DNA of 64,000 bases from Mesorhizobium sp. B4-1-4 (lineage in GTDB: Bacteria > Pseudomonadota > Alphaproteobacteria > Rhizobiales > Rhizobiaceae): assembly GCF_006439395.2 (NCBI RefSeq), contig NZ_CP083950.1, positions 248,001 through 312,000 on the forward strand, written 5' to 3'. The stretch's first letter is position 1. Each line of letters opens with the position of its first letter. Below the pieces are notes generated by a model. That model did not search any database. It had not been told where the DNA came from and saw only the letters and a list, made by a program, of their open reading frames with translations. Shown piece by piece: positions 37,074-45,059 of this stretch. Both the position numbers and the translations under genes were made by a program.

Positions 37074-37663
37074 TCAGCCCTTCCGAATTTGAATTCGTTG
37101 CACGCAATGCACTCGCCGCAGGCCTTTTCGCCGCCTTCGTGGCAGGAATAGGTGCCCACTATCCCCTTCAGTTGGGCAAGTTCCACAACGTCGATTTTGT
37201 GAAACTGCGAGAGTGGCGCGAGGACTTTGATGGTTCGGCCCATGCTGCGTTCGATCATTCTCTCCGCCTCCAAGAGAAAGGCTGATGTTTGATCCGGGAA
37301 AAGACTGGTTTCCTCATGGAGCAGGCCGATCGACACGGCATCGGCATTCTTCTGAAAGGCGTAGGCGGCAGCAACAAGAAGGAAGAGTAGGTTGCGACCT
37401 GGGGTGAACGCATCGCTGACGATATGCAGCGTGCTGTCCGTCAAACCTGATCGAACGAGCGATCCGAAGCCTGATAAGTCCGCAATCTTCGGCTCTGGGA
37501 GACCGAGCTTCACCATCGCTCCTTTGCACGCGGCAAGTTCCCTATCTCTTGACCGTTGTCCGTAGTCAATGAAGAGGGGATATTGAGCGAGACCCTCCTC
37601 CCGAGCCAAGGCTGCGACCAGGGTGGAGTCGAGGCCGCCCGATACCAAAGTCACGATGCTCAT
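37070..37663 (-). CDS. QueC-like 7-cyano-7-deazaguanine synthase (type IV CBASS Cap9-like)
   Basis: A 197-residue PP-loop ATPase of the QueC family: SGGLDSTLV near the N-terminus (residues 8-16), and the zinc-binding cysteines C174, C182, C185 and C188 in CHEGGEKACGECIACNEF. QueC makes preQ0 from carboxy-deazaguanine with ammonia. In a defence operon with TGT and OGG it matches the ancillary QueC of type IV CBASS rather than housekeeping queuosine synthesis; no queD, queE or folE lies here. The start is the ATG at 37663, overlapping the OGG stop (ATGA); the longer frame lacks homology. It also overlaps the following TIR start. Confidence 0.9.
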   Translation of the reverse strand: MSIVTLVSGGLDSTLVAALAREEGLAQYPLFIDYGQRSRDRELAACKGAMVKLGLPEPKIADLSGFGSLVRSGLTDSTLHIVSDAFTPGRNLLFLLVAAAYAFQKNADAVSIGLLHEETSLFPDQTSAFLLEAERMIERSMGRTIKVLAPLSQFHKIDVVELAQLKGIVGTYSCHEGGEKACGECIACNEFKFGRAE

Positions 37664-38349
37664 ATCTTGGCCTCTTCCTGCCTTTTTGCTACTCTCATTA
37701 CAATCCAGATTGCCCAATCCAAAATGCCCACGGGGAATCCGAGCTCACGAGCATGGCCACGCATACTTTCTTCGTCACGCTCGTATTGCTTCATGGTGGT
37801 GATCGGCCTCGACTGCACTGTTCGCAGGCCGATCAGCTGCATGTAGTCCAACACGTGCCGATCCAGGATGGCGAGCTCGTAACTAACTCCCACATTTCTC
37901 AGAAACATGCTCGCCTGTTTTGGACCAAGGCCGGGGGCCGTTTCGACCAACCAATGCCGCATCGCATCAGGGCTCTCGGACATCGTCAAAAGAGACCCGA
38001 GCGTTCCGAACTGGTCGGCTATGCGCCGTTTCGTGACTGCCAATTGCCGAGCACGAGCAACAGGAAATCGATAACTCCGCCCGCCACCCGGACTCCTGAG
38101 TATCGTGATCAGCTGATCGGTGAGCTCTCCTTCAAGATCCCCACCATGCAGAATTCCGTGAGCTTCGATCGCAGAGGCCGCCTCGGCGGCGAGCACGTAC
38201 GGAACTTGACTGCTCAAAAGGCACGCTGAAAGTTCCCACCACAACTGGCGCTCACTGGTTGCTTTGGAATTTCCTGCGATTCGACTCTCGATCTCCGGAC
38301 AGATGGCGCAGACGGCCGTGGTGAGCTCTCGAGCAGTGAAGGCTTTCAT
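37660..38349 (-). CDS. OGG-like HhH-GPD DNA glycosylase
   Basis: A 229-residue glycosylase with the helix-hairpin-helix/GPD hallmark: APGLGPKQASMFLRN with the candidate nucleophile Lys144, then the Asp163 in ELAILDRHVL. The N-terminal SSQVPYVLAAEAASAI helix pattern also fits. Enzymes of this type cleave the base-sugar bond of damaged purines such as 8-oxoguanine. Members of this particular set accompany QueC and TGT in type IV CBASS. It overlaps both neighbours by 4 bases (ATGA), so expression is strictly linked. A role in removing deazaguanine or an activity on a nucleotide signal is conceivable. Confidence 0.87.
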   Translation of the reverse strand: MKAFTARELTTAVCAICPEIESRIAGNSKATSERQLWWELSACLLSSQVPYVLAAEAASAIEAHGILHGGDLEGELTDQLITILRSPGGGRSYRFPVARARQLAVTKRRIADQFGTLGSLLTMSESPDAMRHWLVETAPGLGPKQASMFLRNVGVSYELAILDRHVLDYMQLIGLRTVQSRPITTMKQYERDEESMRGHARELGFPVGILDWAIWIVMRVAKRQEEAKI

Positions 38350-39743
38350 CGGAACAAACCTTCTACCTCTCGGTTCAGTTGCTGCGCGGCTGCCTTTCCG
38401 ATTCGCTCAGCGATGAAGGCTTCCAGGCGGCTGTTCGAAATAGCGCTCCGGAGTTCCCGCATAAAGGCGGTGTAGTAGTCGATGTTGTGGAAGGCGACCT
38501 TACCGGCGAAGTCGATCTTGTCGTCAAGGAAAGCTGCGCGCGTGACTGGAGAGTCCGCCACTCCCGTCTGAAAGTTGAAAAAGTCATAGTGCTGGAAGTG
38601 GTGAAGCCGGTCGTGCTGCATGTCTGCGACAACCCGGCACCACTCAAGGCCATCGAAAGTGTCCGCGCCCGCGGCCGTCAAAATCGCGATGCTCCAAGGG
38701 TTACCGGTGCCGAGGAGGTGAACCGGCTGATAAAACGGAAGCTGGCCAAGTTTAGCTCTAATCGCCATCATCGTTCTGCAGCGCTGGAGAAGGCCAGCCC
38801 CAAGCTCACGCTCAGGAATCCCGATCAACTCTGGCTGCAGTTCTTGCGCGACCGCGAAAGCGGTATTAATGAGCATCTGAATATCATGGCCCCCCGATGC
38901 CTTTTTCGGCGCATGGACGACCGGCAGAGTCTTCAAGTTTGTCGCTGATCGATCACGCTCGACGGCGTCTATGACCGATCGCGCAGCGACCCGTGGTCTT
39001 TTGCTTGGCCGCATATCGTCAAAACAAAAGATCCAGTCGTATGAGGTACCGCTCAACGCGGCGGCCAGATCGGAAGGGTTCCACCGCTTGTTGGTAAGCC
39101 TTGAGGCTTCGTAGTTGCCTGAATCTACGAGCACAAATCCACCATTCTTACGGTATTCCTCCAATGCTGATCTCAATTGTTCCGGCTTGCGTCGCGGCAC
39201 CAGGTCCCAGGCTGAGACTAGCAGGGTAGGATATCGAGAAACGTTCAGCGCCTTTACAGCTTCGCTCGGCTTTAGCTGTGTCTCGAACGAAGAAGTAGAC
39301 AGGAAAAGACAGGGCAGATCCAATCCGTTCAGGGTCGCCGGTCGCCTTGGTCGATCACGAGCCGGCACAACCGCGTTAATCCGATTGACCAGCGTCCTCA
39401 AATCCGGATGATCGAACCGCTCATCCCATTCAGACAGATCGCTGTTAGAATAGCCTCCGAATCCATACGCTGCATCGCTTCCGTCCAATGTGACCGAGAC
39501 CACGGGTACGTCGTTCTTCTCCGCGAGGCCCACTTCGTCACGCACCGTATCCTTCCACCGAGATGCCTTGGACCAGAAGACGAGCACGCAGCTTGCCTTC
39601 TTAATTTCCTCTTCAATCTCGGTGGCAAAGCGATGGCGGATCATTTGGTCCCACCACACGCTCCAGGTTTGGGAAAAGAAATCGAATAACTTTGCTACCT
39701 GTCTTCGATCCTCTTTGGCATAAATCAAATAGATATCAGCCAC
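38346..39743 (-). CDS. TIR-TGT fusion protein
   Basis: A 465-residue two-domain protein. Residues 1-125 are a TIR domain: DIYLIYAKEDRRQVAKLF, WSVWWDQMI, CVLVFWSKASRWKDT and a putative catalytic Glu70 in VRDEVGLAEKN. Residues ~140-465 match tRNA-guanine transglycosylase: VDSGN (207-210; DSGG in TGT), GIPERELG, LLGTGNPWSIAILTAAGADTFD with the candidate nucleophile Asp near 361-364, and AFHNIDYYTAFMRELRSAI, which corresponds to the HNLxYYxxLMxxIR block. The zinc cysteines before that His are missing, as in several non-tRNA TGTs. It is the first gene of the four-gene coupled set. I know of no described TIR-TGT fusion. Confidence 0.85.
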   Translation of the reverse strand: MADIYLIYAKEDRRQVAKLFDFFSQTWSVWWDQMIRHRFATEIEEEIKKASCVLVFWSKASRWKDTVRDEVGLAEKNDVPVVSVTLDGSDAAYGFGGYSNSDLSEWDERFDHPDLRTLVNRINAVVPARDRPRRPATLNGLDLPCLFLSTSSFETQLKPSEAVKALNVSRYPTLLVSAWDLVPRRKPEQLRSALEEYRKNGGFVLVDSGNYEASRLTNKRWNPSDLAAALSGTSYDWIFCFDDMRPSKRPRVAARSVIDAVERDRSATNLKTLPVVHAPKKASGGHDIQMLINTAFAVAQELQPELIGIPERELGAGLLQRCRTMMAIRAKLGQLPFYQPVHLLGTGNPWSIAILTAAGADTFDGLEWCRVVADMQHDRLHHFQHYDFFNFQTGVADSPVTRAAFLDDKIDFAGKVAFHNIDYYTAFMRELRSAISNSRLEAFIAERIGKAAAQQLNREVEGLFR

Positions 39744-39828
39744 GCCCCCTCCGAATCACAACCCAAGCACTAGCACGTGTAAATCTATGCAGTTAAAGGT
39801 GCAACGCTAGTTCACAGAATTCATGCAG

Positions 39829-40971
39829 CTAAGCACTCCAACCGGATAAGTACAGCGCCGTTGAAAAGTCCTCGGTTGTTTCGCAGTTTGCGAAATTTGC
39901 TAAAAGGGGTTCCAAGGATCTAGCTTCCACTAATGCGATGCATCGCACACCCTCGTCGTTGAGCCGCTTGGCGGTTCGGATCCCTTCCTGGTCAATGCCG
40001 TCGACGAGCATAAGAACCGTCGAGAGATGCATCCTCTCTAACTCGACCGCTTCCAGGGCCGGGCAAATTGCATTCAAACCGAGTTCCGCCAGGCCAAATC
40101 GAGCCTCTTCGATTGTGTAGCGCCGTCCCAAAGTATCTATCGCCCCCAACAGAAGCACGTTTCCGGTGTCGCTGATGGGATGCCTTTCGACCGCTTCGCT
40201 CGGATTGGGGGGAGTGAGCGGGGCATGAGGATTGTCGCAATAGGACGCGACGTGCATGGACGCTAAATAGGCGGCATCGTAAGGCGTGAGTTTGGCCTCG
40301 GCCCAATGATGCGCGAACGCTGCGGTGAATATGTCGCCTGTTCCAATTTTAAATATGCGTTTGCTTAGGAAGGCCGGGACGGTAGACGGCAATGAACCGC
40401 GGGAAAAGACGAGGGCACCTTTGACACCCCTCTTTACGATGACGCACGCGACCCGCTTGTCCTTGAGCATCGCGTCGGCCGCATCCGCCAGGCTGCCGGT
40501 TCGAGCTGCGGCGCGGAGTTCACGCTCGTTTAGCACCAGAGCCAATTCGCTCGCACGGGAACCATTGTCGTGAAAAGGAACGAAATTTTGAGCACTCTGG
40601 GGGTCGTAAATTGCTCTATCGGCCGCAACGATCGCGTCGCCCTCGATAAAACCGAACCGCAGCACGGCATCGCCTTCCACCTTGATAGCCGGCATCCGCT
40701 TGATTTCCGCTAATGGCGGCTGCAGAAGAGGCCGAGACAGCGGGTGAAAATAGGCAAATACGATTCCGGTATGGCGACCGGCGAAGGTTGCCTGGATAGC
40801 CAGATCCTGTTTGACTCGATCGAAGCTCCCCTCGCTTTCGAAATAGCAATGCAGCCGGCTGTTAGGCGATAGGTCAACAAGCGCGCGAGCCGCCCGACCG
40901 CCGGAGCCCATAACCGCATCCCAGGACGGGTGAAGGCACAGCTCCCGATAGAGACCGCCAGCGATTTCCAT
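39829..40971 (-). CDS. PfkB-family kinase fused to a nucleoside-deoxyribosyltransferase-like domain
   Basis: A 380-residue fusion. The N-terminal ~285 residues are a PfkB/ribokinase-type kinase: MEIAGGLYREL as first strand, MGSGGRAARAL for substrate, and IGTGDIFTAAFAHH with the catalytic Asp. The C-terminal ~100 residues (VLLLGAIDTLGRRYTIEEA, VLMLVDGIDQEGIRTA) resemble nucleoside 2-deoxyribosyltransferases. The open frame could start at a TTG at 41091, but the ATG at 40971 has CGGAGAACC upstream and begins exactly at strand one. It lies 85 bases upstream of the TIR-TGT gene on the same strand and may be part of the system. Confidence 0.78.
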   Translation of the reverse strand: MEIAGGLYRELCLHPSWDAVMGSGGRAARALVDLSPNSRLHCYFESEGSFDRVKQDLAIQATFAGRHTGIVFAYFHPLSRPLLQPPLAEIKRMPAIKVEGDAVLRFGFIEGDAIVAADRAIYDPQSAQNFVPFHDNGSRASELALVLNERELRAAARTGSLADAADAMLKDKRVACVIVKRGVKGALVFSRGSLPSTVPAFLSKRIFKIGTGDIFTAAFAHHWAEAKLTPYDAAYLASMHVASYCDNPHAPLTPPNPSEAVERHPISDTGNVLLLGAIDTLGRRYTIEEARFGLAELGLNAICPALEAVELERMHLSTVLMLVDGIDQEGIRTAKRLNDEGVRCIALVEARSLEPLLANFANCETTEDFSTALYLSGWSA

Positions 40972-41112
40972 ATCCGGTTCTCCGCGCAAGTTTTCCGCAG
41001 GAAAGATATCCTTAGAGGATGCGCAAATAAGCCAGTGGAATAGCGACCCGGCAAGATGCCATGGCGCGCATTGTTGTGTAGGTTGATCCAACTAGGAATG
41101 ATCTGGGTTCAT

Positions 41113-42357
41113 ATGCAGACCGTAGAGCACAATGTTGATGTCCGCCCAGTATGTTTTGTCGTGATGGGTTTTGGCAAAAAGACTGACTATGAAAGTGGTC
41201 GGACGCTCGACCTAGACGCGACATTTGAAGCCATAATCAAGCCGGCGGCTGAACGAGCAGGCCTGCGGGCAATCCGGGCTGTCGATATCAATGGAAGTGG
41301 TGTCATTGATGTCTCCATGTACGACCTGCTCCTGCGCGCGGACGTGGTTGTGGCCGACATTTCCACCGGTAACGTGAATGCCGTTTATGAGCTGGGCGTG
41401 CGACATGCGCTTCGGCCCAACACGACGGTGATTATGAAGGAGGACCAGGGAAGGCTATATTTCGATCTCAACCATATCAACACGTTTCACTATAAGCACC
41501 TTGGTGAGGACATCGGCAACAGAGAGGCCATTCGCGCTAGCAATGAGCTGGCGGCGCTCATCGTCAAAGCGATGGCGTCCACAACCCCAGACAGCCCCGT
41601 CTACACGTTCTTGCCGAAGCTACGGCGCCCTCGGCTTTCGGACGAACAATACGCCGAGTTGCTTGACGAGGCAGAAGAACATCACGAGGTTTTAAGCAAC
41701 GTTTTGCGCGAAGGCCGGGAGGCCTTCGATCGAAGCGATATGCAAGCGGCAGCAGCCGCTTTTGCCAGAGCCTGCGAACTGAAGCCTGAGGAAGCGTCAT
41801 TTCGACAGCAATATGCTCTCGCGACTTACAAAACCAAACTTCCGACCGAGGAAGAAGCCTTGCTGAACGCTCTCCGGATTATAGACCAACTCCAACCTGA
41901 AGATTCCAACGATCCTGAGACGCTTGGGATCACCGGCGCGATCTATAAACGCCTCTGGTTGCTCAGAAAAGATCGCGTTCATTTGGATAAAGCATTGCGT
42001 CTCTATGGACGGGGATTCGAAGTCAGGCGCGATTATTACAACGGCGAGAATTTAGCCACATGTTTTGACATGAGGGCGGCGGAGCAAAGTGATCCAGATG
42101 AAATCCTTTTTGATCGCATGAGCGCTAAGAAGACAAGAATTTCCCTTGTTGATATTCTATCGTCGATGATCGCCGAGCCATCGTTCCAGGAGAGATCCGA
42201 CCGAAAATGGGTTTATGCAACCCTTGCAAACACAATGTATGCGCTTGAGCGGCGAGCCGAGGGGTCCATCTACGAGGAGCTATTCCGGGCGTTGAATCCT
42301 GCTGGTTGGGAGATTTCGACGTTTGAGGGCGTTAGGTCGCTATCCATACGATCCTGA
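41113..42357 (+). CDS. TIR/deoxyribosyltransferase-like domain plus TPR protein (DUF4071, TPR-S type)
   Basis: A 414-residue protein divergent from the kinase-fusion gene. The N-terminal ~150 residues have a Rossmann-like nucleotide-processing fold related to TIR/NDT domains (VCFVVMGFGKK, DLLLRADVVVADISTGNVNA, YELGVRHALR). The rest consists of TPR-like helices (AAAAAFARACELKPEEASFR) and a C-terminal part seen in MAP3K TRAF-binding (DUF4071) homologues. Such TPR-S proteins are described near TIR and nucleotide-based conflict genes and could act as sensor or scaffold. The start is uncertain; ATG at 41098 is an alternative. Confidence 0.72.
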   Translation: MQTVEHNVDVRPVCFVVMGFGKKTDYESGRTLDLDATFEAIIKPAAERAGLRAIRAVDINGSGVIDVSMYDLLLRADVVVADISTGNVNAVYELGVRHALRPNTTVIMKEDQGRLYFDLNHINTFHYKHLGEDIGNREAIRASNELAALIVKAMASTTPDSPVYTFLPKLRRPRLSDEQYAELLDEAEEHHEVLSNVLREGREAFDRSDMQAAAAAFARACELKPEEASFRQQYALATYKTKLPTEEEALLNALRIIDQLQPEDSNDPETLGITGAIYKRLWLLRKDRVHLDKALRLYGRGFEVRRDYYNGENLATCFDMRAAEQSDPDEILFDRMSAKKTRISLVDILSSMIAEPSFQERSDRKWVYATLANTMYALERRAEGSIYEELFRALNPAGWEISTFEGVRSLSIRS

Positions 42358-42632
42358 TTTGGATCCGCGGCCTCCGCGAGAGGAATCGGTCGCGGTGGCG
42401 CTATTCGAGATTCAGGGTGACAACCGCCGATGCTGACATCAATGAGCGGCGCGTTGTCAACGACGTCGCATCGAGTTTTCGGATTTTGGCCTCGATCCGG
42501 AATCTGGACTTCTCACCAAAGGCCGACTGGGGGTAACTGTCTGCTCTGTTCTCATGTGTTGAATAATAGTTAAACTCGTTACTTGGATTTTGCCGCATCT
42601 ATATTTAGAATCTTTGAAAAAGAAAGAAGCGT

Positions 42633-42935
42633 TCACTTTTCGGATAATTTATTGTTCGGATAAAAAAGCTTGAGAAAATGTTGTAACTTTTGCGAACTTC
42701 CATCCTTGTTGAAAACTTGGGCAAAAACGCCGAACCCTCCCCACCCGGACGAGTGAAGGCCAAATTTGGACGCGCGGTCCTCGACGGTACGCACGGGATT
42801 CGCAAAAGTCGGATGCAGCGTGTAGATGACTTTTTCGATACCATCAAGTTCCGCCGGAGTACCCTCGACCCATATCGACCAACGCCACCAGTCATCTCCC
42901 TGATATTTACTCTTCTGCCTGATGCGGATGGTCAC
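42633..42935 (-). CDS. Prokaryotic YEATS (pYEATS) domain protein
   Basis: A 100-residue protein made of a single pYEATS domain: WWRWSIWVEGTPAELDGIEK, VIYTLHPTFANPVRTVEDR, and GWGGFGVFAQV. YEATS folds bind acylated peptides in eukaryotes; bacterial versions are predicted sensors in TIR-linked conflict systems. It starts with GTG three bases after the TIR-gene stop, so the two form a pair. The region is more AT-rich than the transfer core. Confidence 0.75.
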   Translation of the reverse strand: MTIRIRQKSKYQGDDWWRWSIWVEGTPAELDGIEKVIYTLHPTFANPVRTVEDRASKFGLHSSGWGGFGVFAQVFNKDGSSQKLQHFLKLFYPNNKLSEK

Positions 42936-42938
42936 TTG

Positions 42939-43622
42939 CTATCCCCTTAGATGAACGCCGATGGCGTTGGTGCTCTCATAAGCCGAAACCCAGCTGCGTC
43001 CCTGGTGTTCGATTACCACTTGCACGAGAGCATCTTTTGGAACGCGCTTAGCCTCGACGAAGAGCCCTTGCCCGATCGGGGTGACAGACGTCGGTTGAAG
43101 AGGAAGCTCGTCGCCGTTCAAGCGGACCCGATAAAAGCATCGGAATTCGGGCTTACGATGGATCGGCCAAATCTCCTGGACGCGTTCGTCAGGCATAAGC
43201 TGCAAAGTGACGCTGATATTGCGGTGCCATTCATGCAGGAATTCAGCAATCCTGACCAAACATTCGTCTCGTTTTTCTTCCTCGTAACTGATGCGCTGGT
43301 GACCGCCGGCAATCCCCTCTTGAGGATCAACTCCTTGTTCACGGATTTCCACCGCTTGTATGGGTACCGCTAGGGCCGTCGCAATTTCGTCGAGAACCCA
43401 ACGATGGCTCGTCCACATTCCATCGGCGATCTCGACCCTGCGCGTCGCGAATCCAAGCAAGGCAGACGACGTGCGAATATTGTTCCTCACAGTCTCGGTT
43501 ATGACGCCGTCAATGATTTCGCCGCTGACGACCTCGTCGCCGAATGAGCGGATTAGACGATAGACAAGGTCCGTTATCCATCTGTCTCGCTCGTTGAATC
43601 CATGCGCGACGAATATTCGCAT
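42939..43622 (-). CDS. TIR-like domain protein paired with pYEATS
   Basis: A 227-residue protein. The N-terminal ~130 residues resemble a TIR domain: RIFVAHGFNERDRWITDLVY, a nucleotide-type loop GDEVVSGEIIDG, SALLGFATRR, and WVLDEIATALA with a candidate Glu. The C-terminal ~90 residues are beta-rich (CFYRVRLNGDELPLQ, LVQVVIEHQGRSW) and may bind a partner. With the pYEATS gene 3 bases away it forms a two-gene unit. I assign TIR on pattern, not on full family signature. Confidence 0.65.
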   Translation of the reverse strand: MRIFVAHGFNERDRWITDLVYRLIRSFGDEVVSGEIIDGVITETVRNNIRTSSALLGFATRRVEIADGMWTSHRWVLDEIATALAVPIQAVEIREQGVDPQEGIAGGHQRISYEEEKRDECLVRIAEFLHEWHRNISVTLQLMPDERVQEIWPIHRKPEFRCFYRVRLNGDELPLQPTSVTPIGQGLFVEAKRVPKDALVQVVIEHQGRSWVSAYESTNAIGVHLRG

Positions 43623-43788
43623 ATCAATTCTTTCTAGCGTTTGGACTCGAACTGACCAAGGCCGGAAGGCGCATACTCAAAATCCTTCTCATTTTCCCTT
43701 GCTTCGATAGCGACCGCATTTGTTACCTACAGCGACTGGCGAGAGGATCACTGCACGCTGTTACAACGCTGCACCACTGAACACTGGT

Positions 43789-44895
43789 TCAATCTCGAAG
43801 CTCCAGAACCTTTACCTCTGCAGGACGGATTACTTTTTCACAGAGGTCAGCAAGCAATTGCTCCTGGTCAGCATAGCGATGAACCGCCAAAAACGACGGC
43901 CGGGTTCGATAAAAGTCGAACATGCCCGGCTCCTCCTGTGTTGCCAGAATTATTGATTGTACAGGCACCGAGGGGAGGTCCGGTACAATTGCACGCAGCT
44001 CTTGCAACACAGATTTGGCATCAGAAATATCTGCAACCACAAACCTCGCCATCCTTGCTAGCAGCGTGATTGTTTCGTCTGTATCGCGACCCCTAGGCCT
44101 CTCAAAGTCAAATAAGATCGGAAGGTAATCACGCTCGCGCAGTTTCTCGCGAAGAGCGTCGAGGACGGCCTTTCGCTCACCCGTGAAACGACCAAGGATC
44201 AGCACCACCTTTGAAGTAATCGTGTCGATCACGTCCCGGATCTTGTTATTGCTGAGCATTAGGTAAATGAACTGCGCGACCTCGATGTTGTCGACGGTGA
44301 TCTTGGGCTCGTTGTCTGGCGCTATCACCAAGTTCTGCTGCTTAGCCCCCTCTAGTTTCAGACCCCAAGCAGATATGCCGTAGATCCTGCAGCCGGAAAG
44401 ATCTGCATCCGTCAGGTCAGTGTCGACCAGGACTGCAGATTCGAGACACGCCCCGCGCAAGTCCGCTCCGCGCAGGCATGCGTCGCGGAGGTTCGCTGAG
44501 TAAAGGTTGGCCTTGCGGAGGTCCGCGCCGTTGAGGTTTGCGGGGAAGAGGTCCGCCGCGGCGAGGTTCGCCCCGCGGAGATCGGCCCCACTTAGGTCGG
44601 CCAGGTAGAGCCTCGCGCTACTAAGGTTAGCTCCGCGCAAGTCCGCTCCGTCCAGACGCGTCCCGCGGAGAATGGCCTCGGTGAGGTTCGCCCCCCTGAG
44701 ATACGCTCCGCTCATGTTTGCCCCACTGAGGTTCGCCTCGCGTAAGTCCGCCCCATTCAAAATCGCTCCGGTAAGGTTCGCTGCCCGGAGCTGCGCACCC
44801 GCGAGGTCCGGGCTGATGCTGGCGTTCACCTCATGCCACGCGTTCCAGGCGGCCACGCCCTGGTTGAGCAATGCGACGTGCTGGTCGTTAGCCAT
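43789..44895 (-). CDS. Pentapeptide-repeat protein with TIR-like C-terminal domain
   Basis: A 368-residue protein. Residues ~30-170 are some 25 tandem A(D/N)LxxA-type pentapeptides forming a right-handed quadrilateral beta-helix. The last ~145 residues (VVLILGRFTGERKAVLDALR, FVVADISDAKSVLQELRAIV) have a TIR/NDT-like fold also seen in other conflict proteins. The function is unknown; a sensor or effector is plausible. It is monocistronic, with a 164-base gap to the patatin gene. Confidence 0.8.
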   Translation of the reverse strand: MANDQHVALLNQGVAAWNAWHEVNASISPDLAGAQLRAANLTGAILNGADLREANLSGANMSGAYLRGANLTEAILRGTRLDGADLRGANLSSARLYLADLSGADLRGANLAAADLFPANLNGADLRKANLYSANLRDACLRGADLRGACLESAVLVDTDLTDADLSGCRIYGISAWGLKLEGAKQQNLVIAPDNEPKITVDNIEVAQFIYLMLSNNKIRDVIDTITSKVVLILGRFTGERKAVLDALREKLRERDYLPILFDFERPRGRDTDETITLLARMARFVVADISDAKSVLQELRAIVPDLPSVPVQSIILATQEEPGMFDFYRTRPSFLAVHRYADQEQLLADLCEKVIRPAEVKVLELRD

Positions 44896-45059
44896 GGAAC
44901 GCTACCCTCTCTGCCCGACGAGCCAAAAGGCTCGTCGTCAACCCGATATTCTCCGACTGTTTGGCCAATCCAAAGGCGGGCCGAAAAGCGTCTAACGACA
45001 GGTTAGGCTCATTTCACTGCCAAGGTTGGCGTCGATTCATTGAAAGGAAATCGATATCC

